Positions 58,346 to 64,000 of a stretch of 64,000 nucleotides of DNA are shown here, piece after piece. The stretch covers positions 22,986 to 86,985 of the forward strand of contig NZ_JAPVOT010000016.1 of NCBI RefSeq assembly GCF_027257845.1, in the 5' to 3' direction. The DNA is from Alteromonas sp. BMJM2 (lineage in GTDB: Bacteria > Pseudomonadota > Gammaproteobacteria > Enterobacterales > Alteromonadaceae). The notes beneath the pieces were generated by a model, which saw only the letters and a program-made list of their open reading frames with translations, had not been told where the DNA came from and ran no database searches. Each line of letters begins with the position of its first letter. Positions within the stretch are counted from its first letter, which is position 1. Both the position numbers and the translations under genes were made by a program.

Positions 58346-61063
58346 TCACTTACGAAGATACTCTCGTATCACGTAATGAAGGATCCCGCCATTCTCAAAG
58401 TAAGTAAACTCATTCGATGTATCTATTCTAATATCCATGCTAAATACTTTCGACTCTCCATCATCAGTTTTCATCGTTACACTGACGTCTTTCTGACCTC
58501 GCTCTACAGCTTCAATTGAAAAAGACTCGTTGCCCTTTATATTCAATGAAGATGCAGAATCGCCTTCTTTAAACTGCAGCGGTAGTATTCCCATTCCAAT
58601 CAAATTGGAACGGTGAATACGCTCATAACTTTCTGCTAGCACCGCCTTCACGCCCATTAGCGAGGGTCCTTTAGCAGCCCAGTCTCTACTTGAACCGGTA
58701 CCGTATTCTTTCCCGCCAATAACTACAGCAGGTACGCCATCGTCTTTGTAGCGCATAGCAGCATGGAATATAGACATGCTATCACCGCTTGGGTAATGGG
58801 TTGTAGCGCTTCCTTTAGTGCCCGGTGCTAGTTGGTTTTGCAAGCGCACATTGGCAAACGTACCTCGCATCATGACTTCATGGTTACCCCTGCGTGAGCC
58901 ATAAGAGTTGAAGTCTTTTGGATCAACGCCTTGGGTTTGAAGATATTCACCTGCAGGGCTATCTGGCGCGATGGCTCCCGCCGGTGAAATATGATCGGTG
59001 GTGATTGAATCGCCCACTTTCACCAAACACCGGGCATTTTCGATAGATTGAAGCGCGGCCGGCTCTTTCTCCATTGCTTTGAAGAACGGAGGATGCTTGA
59101 TGTACGTTGAATCAGGCCAATCGTAGACCGACGTTTCGCTAACACTCAATTCGTTCCACTCACCGCTGCCTTTAAACACGTCAGCATATTTTTCTTTAAA
59201 AAGAGCACCGGTTACGTTTTCGCTAATATACTTTTGAATCTCTTCTTCTGAAGGCCATATATCTTTGAGATATACAGGCTCACCATCTTTGGACTTACCT
59301 AAAGGCTCCTTGGTAATATCCGCGTTCATGTTGCCTGCTAATGCATAAGCCACGACAAGAGGCGGTGATGCTAAATAGTTTGCAGCAACATCGGGGTGGA
59401 TGCGTCCTTCAAAGTTACGATTGCCCGATAGTACAGAGGTTACCGTGAGCTTCGCTTTTCTTATCGCATCGGTAATAGGGTCGGGTAGCGGCCCCGAGTT
59501 ACCAATACAAGTTGTACACCCATACCCTACCAAGTTAAAACCAAGAGCTTCTAATGGCGCCATCAAATTGGCATCTTCCAAGTACTGGGTTACAACTTGT
59601 GAACCTGGTGCAAGAGAAGTTTTTACCCACGGTTTACTGGTTAACCCTTTCTCTGCTGCTTTTTGTGCTAATAATCCTGCGGCCACAAGTACAGAGGGGT
59701 TAGAGGTGTTCGTACAACTCGTGATGGCCGCAATTACTATTGCCCCATCCTCTAAATTGAATTTGCTATCTCTGAAATTCACATAGGAATCATGCTCTTC
59801 GTTAACATCGCTGCCGCCAACTAGACCGCCTTCGGCAACAAATTCTGTTTCTTCATCTAGTACCTTTACGTCGATTTGTGAACGATGCCATTCATTAAAT
59901 GCTTCAGCCGCCTTATCAAGCGCAATTTTATCTTGCGGACGTTTAGGCCCAGCAATAGAAGGCACTACGTCATTCAAGTTCAGCTCAAGTGTTTCGTGAT
60001 ATTCAGCGTCTTTTGAATAATCGTCATGCCATAGCGAACTGTACTTGGCATACTTTTCAACAAGCTCAATTTGCGCTTCATCTCGGCCAGTCAAGCGAAG
60101 ATAATCAAGAGCTACATCGTCAATGGGAAAAATTCCGCACGTAGCGCCGTATTCTGGTGCCATATTGGCAATAGTGGCTCGGTCGGCTGTAGTAAGATGC
60201 TTCAAGCCCGGCCCAAAGAACTCAACAAATTTACCCACTACACCGTGCGCTCTAAGCTGTTGAGTGATGGTAAGTACCATATCTGTCGCGGTCACTCCAG
60301 CAGGAAGCTTACCCTCTAATTTAAAGCCTACTACATCAGGCAATAGCATGGTTACAGGCTGACCCAGCATGGCGGCTTCAGCTTCGATACCGCCCACACC
60401 CCAACCTAATACGCCTAAACCATTAATCATAGTAGTGTGAGAATCTGTACCGACTAAGGTATCAGGATAAACGAAGGTGCCTTCATCTGTTTCTTTGGTG
60501 AACGCACAACGCGCTAGGTATTCAAGGTTAACTTGGTGGACGATACCACGACCTGGAGGCACCACTTTGAAATTGTCGAAACTAGATTGTCCCCATTTTA
60601 GGAACTGATAACGTTCGCGGTTTCTCTCAATTTCTATATCAGTGTTTTTTTGTAATGCGTTTTCTTCTGCAAAATGGTCGACCATTACGGAGTGGTCTAT
60701 GACGAGTTCTACCGGGTTTAGTGGATTAATAGCTTGAGCGTCACCGCCAAGACGGTCCACCGCATCGCGCATAGCCGCTAAATCGACAATAGCCGGAACA
60801 CCGGTAAAATCTTGCAGAATAACCCGTGCAGGGACGAAGGAAACTTCGAGTTCTTCTTTATTTGATGTATCCCACTTAGCAACATGTTCAATATCTTCGC
60901 TGGAGACAAATTCTTTGTCTTCATGGCGAACCAGATTTTCTAAAAGTACCTTGATGCAAAAGGGAAGGCGATCGAGTGCGTACTTTTCATTGATGCTGTC
61001 GAGATTGATAGCCTTGAAAGTTTTACCCTTTACTTCCAGGTCTGAAAAAGACTTATAGGTCAT
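58346..61063 (-). CDS. acnA: Aconitate hydratase A
   Basis: AcnA interconverts citrate and isocitrate in the TCA cycle with a [4Fe-4S] cluster. The cluster Cys are in ITSCTNTSNP and GYGCTTCIGNSG, and the swivel domain (GKEYGTGSSRDWAAKGP) is complete. The frame is open to an ATG at 61153, but the ATG at 61063 follows AAGGATAGTGACC, starts MTYKSFSDLEVKG, and gives 905 residues, close to the usual length of about 890. Single gene. In E. coli AcnA is the stress-resistant form; whether a second aconitase exists is not visible here. Confidence 0.95.
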   Translation of the reverse strand: MTYKSFSDLEVKGKTFKAINLDSINEKYALDRLPFCIKVLLENLVRHEDKEFVSSEDIEHVAKWDTSNKEELEVSFVPARVILQDFTGVPAIVDLAAMRDAVDRLGGDAQAINPLNPVELVIDHSVMVDHFAEENALQKNTDIEIERNRERYQFLKWGQSSFDNFKVVPPGRGIVHQVNLEYLARCAFTKETDEGTFVYPDTLVGTDSHTTMINGLGVLGWGVGGIEAEAAMLGQPVTMLLPDVVGFKLEGKLPAGVTATDMVLTITQQLRAHGVVGKFVEFFGPGLKHLTTADRATIANMAPEYGATCGIFPIDDVALDYLRLTGRDEAQIELVEKYAKYSSLWHDDYSKDAEYHETLELNLNDVVPSIAGPKRPQDKIALDKAAEAFNEWHRSQIDVKVLDEETEFVAEGGLVGGSDVNEEHDSYVNFRDSKFNLEDGAIVIAAITSCTNTSNPSVLVAAGLLAQKAAEKGLTSKPWVKTSLAPGSQVVTQYLEDANLMAPLEALGFNLVGYGCTTCIGNSGPLPDPITDAIRKAKLTVTSVLSGNRNFEGRIHPDVAANYLASPPLVVAYALAGNMNADITKEPLGKSKDGEPVYLKDIWPSEEEIQKYISENVTGALFKEKYADVFKGSGEWNELSVSETSVYDWPDSTYIKHPPFFKAMEKEPAALQSIENARCLVKVGDSITTDHISPAGAIAPDSPAGEYLQTQGVDPKDFNSYGSRRGNHEVMMRGTFANVRLQNQLAPGTKGSATTHYPSGDSMSIFHAAMRYKDDGVPAVVIGGKEYGTGSSRDWAAKGPSLMGVKAVLAESYERIHRSNLIGMGILPLQFKEGDSASSLNIKGNESFSIEAVERGQKDVSVTMKTDDGESKVFSMDIRIDTSNEFTYFENGGILHYVIREYLRK

Positions 61064-61396
61064 ATGGTCACTATCCTTATTTGCCTGTTCGAATTCTATA
61101 ATGTTCGCTGAACGAGAAGACTTTAGGAAAGACCTAGAGTGCAGCGTGTACACCTAAACGTTCAGCTGCTAATTCTTATACGCATTACACATGAAAAAAA
61201 GTTCATGTAATGTTGTATTTTTCAACTCATCTATTTAGTTAGCGTACTATCACGTTATATCTATCATTGTAGGTTACCAAGTAAGGGTGTGCTGTGTTGC
61301 CGAGCTTCTCGTTTTAATTTTTACTGTTCACGTGTCATAGGTACAAAATTGGAGTTACCCAACGTATACCAATCTTCTGACAAAAGAATAAAGCGC

Positions 61397-61857
61397 ATGC
61401 ACCCACTTATTCAAAAATATGATTTAGCGCCACATACAGAGGGCGGATATTTCAAACAAGTCTATAAATCAGCAAGTACAACTATGTCTCATTCACATGG
61501 ACAACCCCGAACTGCGCGCTTACCCATATTTACTTTCTTTTACTGAAAGGCGAAATGAGCCGCTTTCAACGCGTGCTGCATGATGAGGTGTAGAATCATT
61601 ATGAAGGTGCACCGTTACAACTAATTCAATTACACGATAAAACGCTTACGCAGAAAACAATAGGTAGCCAAGAGGAGGGTTATGTCGATATTGTGCCTGC
61701 TGGCAATTATCAAGCGGCGTTCAGTACTGGAGATTATAGCTTAGTGGGTTGTACAGTAGCGCCGGGGTTCGATTTTGAGGATTTTAGCTTTATCGACGAT
61801 CCGACAATTGCGCTCTGGTTAGACACCTATCACCCGAGTATGGGCAAATTTATATAG
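61397..61857 (+). pseudogene. Decayed cupin_5 (DUF985) family gene
   Basis: The first part encodes LIQKYDLAPHTEGGYFKQVYKS, the start of a DUF985 cupin. A frameshift between about 61505 and 61525 moves the rest (IYFLLKGEMSRF) into another frame, and a TAG at 61591 replaces the Trp of the family block DEVWxxYxG. The last part (GAPLQLIQL to LDTYHPSMGKFI) is otherwise well kept, ending at a stop at 61855-61857. Two lesions in a well-preserved frame point to recent inactivation, or to sequencing error for at least one of them. Confidence 0.8.
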
Positions 61858-62039
61858 GGCCCACATTCGCAACCCTTCTTTATCTTAGTTTGGTCTTACC
61901 TCAGATTTTATAGGGGTTGACGCTGGATTTTTTATCGCCGATCAAGGATGATATTACACAAATCTTGAATATACGTCTGCACGTCTAAATTTTATAGGCT
62001 GTTAGGCAATTTTACTCAACCCCCGCAGGTAGCCCAACT

Positions 62040-62786
62040 ATGTATAAATTGGTACTTATTCGTCACGGAGAGAGTCAGTGGAACTTAGAAAATCGTTTCA
62101 CTGGGTGGCATGACGTTGAATTGACCGATACTGGTATTGCGCAAGCAACAACCGCCGGTCAGATGCTCAAGGAAGCAGGATTCGAATTCGATCAGGCTTA
62201 CACGTCTGTATTGCTTCGCGCAATCAAAACACTGAATATCGCACTTGAAGAGATGGGCCAACACTACCTACCTGTTGAGCGTCACTGGCGTTTAAACGAA
62301 CGTCACTATGGTGCGCTTACAGGTTTAGACAAAGCAGAAACTGCTGCTAAGCATGGCGAAGAGCAAGTGAAGGTATGGCGTCGTAGTTTTGATATCCCAC
62401 CGCCGGCAGTAGAAACTGATAGTGAACATTTCCCTGGGCATGATCGCCGCTACAACAATGTAGATGCTGAAATATTACCTCGTGGTGAAAGTCTTAAGTT
62501 GACAATAGAACGTGTGCTTCCCTATTGGCATGACGTTATTCGTCCTCAAATTCAAGATGGTAAACGTGTGATCATTGCAGCGCACGGCAATAGTTTGCGT
62601 GCTTTGGTGAAATACTTAGACGGTATGTCTGATGAAGAAGTACTAGGACTTAATATCCCTACAGGCGTTCCTTTAGTTTACGAACTAGATGAAAACCTTA
62701 AGCCTATTTCAAAAGAGTACCTTGGCGACCCAGAAGCTATCAAAGCAATGATGGATGCTGTTGCAAAACAAGGTAAAGCGAAATAG
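62040..62786 (+). CDS. gpmA: 2,3-bisphosphoglycerate-dependent phosphoglycerate mutase
   Basis: GpmA interconverts 3- and 2-phosphoglycerate in glycolysis and gluconeogenesis. The 248-residue protein has the phosphohistidine motif [10 protein letters not shown] (His9), the second His in [11 protein letters not shown], and family blocks [15 protein letters not shown] and [12 protein letters not shown]. Full length. It is followed by a strong terminator and is transcribed alone. Confidence 0.96.
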   Translation: MYKLVLIRHGESQWNLENRFTGWHDVELTDTGIAQATTAGQMLKEAGFEFDQAYTSVLLRAIKTLNIALEEMGQHYLPVERHWRLNERHYGALTGLDKAETAAKHGEEQVKVWRRSFDIPPPAVETDSEHFPGHDRRYNNVDAEILPRGESLKLTIERVLPYWHDVIRPQIQDGKRVIIAAHGNSLRALVKYLDGMSDEEVLGLNIPTGVPLVYELDENLKPISKEYLGDPEAIKAMMDAVAKQGKAK

Positions 62787-62810
62787 CTTTAGATTACATT
62801 CGATGGCAAG

Positions 62811-62833
62811 AGCCAGCTTCAGCTGGCTTTTTT
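62811..62833 (+). terminator. Intrinsic terminator of gpmA
   Basis: A 7-bp stem AGCCAGC/GCTGGCT with a TTCA loop is followed by six T residues. Confidence 0.9.
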
Positions 62834-62892
62834 CTTTTTGTTTTATCAACTCGCTAAAAACGCAACTTTCTATCGCCCATTCCAATTAAAAA

Positions 62893-63426
62893 CTATTTAG
62901 CGCTAACTAATTTTTCCAACAGCGCCTCTATTCGCTTTACACTATCAATAAGATGAGACATTTCAGTCTTTTCATTCTCCGTTGATCTAGGCGAAGATTT
63001 TGAACCAGATGCAATTTGGTCTTTTTGGGTTAGAATTATTTCTCTAAAGTTAGCAGCATCGTTAATACCGATGAGAGAAACTAATGCGCCCTGTGCAGAT
63101 TGCCCAGCAGTTTCAAACGAAAGTCGATGAAGATTGAACAGTCTCATTAACGGCCCCTGAACCATAGCAACGTCAGTGATTTTCTCCAAAGGAATCGACT
63201 TCTCTTCTTTATTCAATATTCCTCTTTTTACAACCAGCTTACGTTCGGTGATGGTGGCCGACATAGCGGCAAGCGTCCTGCCGCTAATTAAATAAAACAA
63301 TGGAATGGAAATAATGAGAAAAGGGATGCCTATTACGATTAGTGTCGAAAACAATAATAGACTGATCAGCCAGTAAGTTTTTACAGATGGATTAAATGTC
63401 GCCTCTAAAATTACTCGCTCTGACAT
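62893..63426 (-). CDS. PH-domain (bPH2) membrane protein
   Basis: A 177-residue protein with two membrane helices (about 17-50) followed by a bacterial PH domain of the YdbS/bPH2 type (about 55-135; SATITERKLVVKRGILNKEEKS is 22 residues apart from its neighbours in the usual order, with IPLEKITDV after it) and a C-terminal coiled coil (about 155-175). Such proteins often pair with a second PH protein, absent here. Function unknown. It is convergent with gpmA. Confidence 0.8.
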   Translation of the reverse strand: MSERVILEATFNPSVKTYWLISLLLFSTLIVIGIPFLIISIPLFYLISGRTLAAMSATITERKLVVKRGILNKEEKSIPLEKITDVAMVQGPLMRLFNLHRLSFETAGQSAQGALVSLIGINDAANFREIILTQKDQIASGSKSSPRSTENEKTEMSHLIDSVKRIEALLEKLVSAK

Positions 63427-63478
63427 CAGTTAGTTCCGTTTCATCAGTTCAAATATTAATGAAACAGATAATAGAGAA

Positions 63479-63830
63479 TAAAGGGGGTCAGAACCACATT
63501 TATTTCCACTCACCGTGTTTCGATCATTATTAGTAATAAGGGTAATAAAGGGGGTCAGATCCGCATTTTCTGTTATCTATTCTCGTTTGAGCCTATAGAT
63601 TACAACAGTGGGTTCTATTCCTCTTTTATGAGCGTTGAGTTTGATTATGTTTGTTTAGGTTGGGGATAAATACTGTTCTGACCCCGTTTATTTTTTACTT
63701 CGACAGCAAAACTTACAAGCTGAAGACGACAATATATTGGGTTCTGATCCTGTTTGATGTTCGTTAGATTCGATGTGCTGAATGTAATTGGGGGATTAAT
63801 GTTGATCTGACCCCCATTTATTTTTTTGGG
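63479..63830. repeat. Cluster of GGGGTCAGA-type short repeats in both orientations
   Basis: Five copies of a unit like AATAAAGGGGGTCAGATCC occur in 350 bases: two on the plus strand (near 63479-63496 and 63545-63563) and three on the minus strand (near 63671-63692, a degenerate copy near 63741-63755, and 63801-63822). Similar GGGGTCAGA units are often seen, from memory, beside REP-associated or IS200-like transposases; no transposase frame is present here. The rest of the 450-base region (63427-63874) has only the 5S-side terminator. Confidence 0.7.
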
Positions 63831-63835
63831 GCACA

Positions 63836-63865
63836 AAACAAAAAACCCGCCGTTAGGCGGGTTTT
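63836..63865 (-). terminator. Terminator after the 5S rRNA gene
   Basis: A 6-bp stem CCCGCC/GGCGGG with a GTTA loop extends into A/T flanks and is followed on the minus strand by a T-run. It ends the rRNA operon. Confidence 0.9.
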
Positions 63866-63874
63866 TCTTAATAG

Positions 63875-63993
63875 GACCTGGCAGTGTCCTACTCTCACAT
63901 GGGGAAACCCCACACTACCATCGGCGCTAATACGTTTCACTTCTGAGTTCGAAATGGAGTCAGGTGGTGCCGTATCGCTATGGCTGCCAGGAA
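63875..63993 (-). rRNA. rrf: 5S ribosomal RNA
   Basis: About 119 bases on the minus strand match the gammaproteobacterial 5S pattern: the 5' end CCTGGCAG pairs with the 3' end CTGCCAGG, with CACCTGACTCCATTTCGAAC and GATGGTAGTGTGGGG between. The 23S gene must lie beyond the window edge. Exact ends are uncertain by one or two bases. Confidence 0.95.
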
Positions 63994-64000
63994 AAACTGG

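Noticed and set aside
61064..61153. N-terminal extension of acnA by 30 residues
   Set aside because: The ATG at 61063 has a good ribosome site and matches the family start.
63645..63836. 63-codon minus-strand frame in the repeat cluster
   Set aside because: Built largely from the GGGGTCAGA repeats; no ribosome site.
63875..63993. tRNA genes next to the 5S gene
   Set aside because: No cloverleaf or TTCGAATC-type T-arm found between the 5S terminator and the PH-domain gene.

Overview
The window looks like chromosomal core sequence from a marine gammaproteobacterium of the Alteromonadaceae, most likely Alteromonas or a close relative. The basis is the overall gene mix (ast arginine catabolism, a complete S10 ribosomal protein operon, waaA, BarA-type kinase, H-NOX/c-di-GMP pair, DyP peroxidase, DUF2982 and DUF808 proteins) and moderate, AT-leaning base composition. 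This placement rests on recognition of families, not on a search. No prophage, integron, CRISPR array or intact insertion sequence is visible.

Layout. 1-1.7 kb: 3' part of astD and a DUF1338 gene. 1.9-7 kb (minus): an H-NOX gas sensor and its PAS-GGDEF-EAL partner, then parC. 7.2-16.6 kb: a BarA-like hybrid histidine kinase with a 7TMR-DISM sensor, a DUF2982 membrane protein, and an RND efflux pair divergent from a TetR repressor with a good operator between them. 16.7-23.3 kb: pyrB, hemL, a class III cyclase, a DyP-like protein lacking its catalytic Asp, and a gamma-glutamyltransferase. 23.5-28.5 kb: glnK-amtB with a perfect NtrC box and a sigma-54-like promoter, a TonB-like protein without a TonB C-terminal domain, a DUF808 protein, and a pair of very small exported/membrane proteins behind a strong sigma-54-type promoter with a dyad upstream. 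28.6-38.3 kb: mrcB, a lytic transglycosylase, an orphan pair of response regulators (EAL and HDOD outputs) and hrpB. 38.5-48.7 kb: thpR, purU, a YgjV-like protein, an M3 peptidase lipoprotein, a chemoreceptor, a propeller-like lipoprotein and a CPA1 antiporter. 49-55.8 kb (minus): waaA and the whole S10 operon (rpsJ to rpsQ) with its promoter and leader. 56-64 kb: a GAF-GspE ATPase, acnA, a decayed cupin gene, gpmA, a PH-domain protein, a cluster of short inverted repeats, and a 5S rRNA gene on the minus strand at the edge.

Functional themes are cell envelope upkeep (mrcB, lytic transglycosylase, waaA), nitrogen status (NtrC-type control of glnK-amtB), and dense second-messenger signalling (two EAL proteins, one GGDEF, one class III cyclase, one HDOD). 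The most promising poorly described items are: the sigma-54-driven small protein pair at about 27.7-28.5 kb; the S10 operon that ends in a terminator and is followed by waaA instead of the spc operon; the orphan GAF-GspE ATPase; and the DyP homologue whose GxxDG motif has lost its Asp. Several intergenic regions carry short imperfect tandem repeats.
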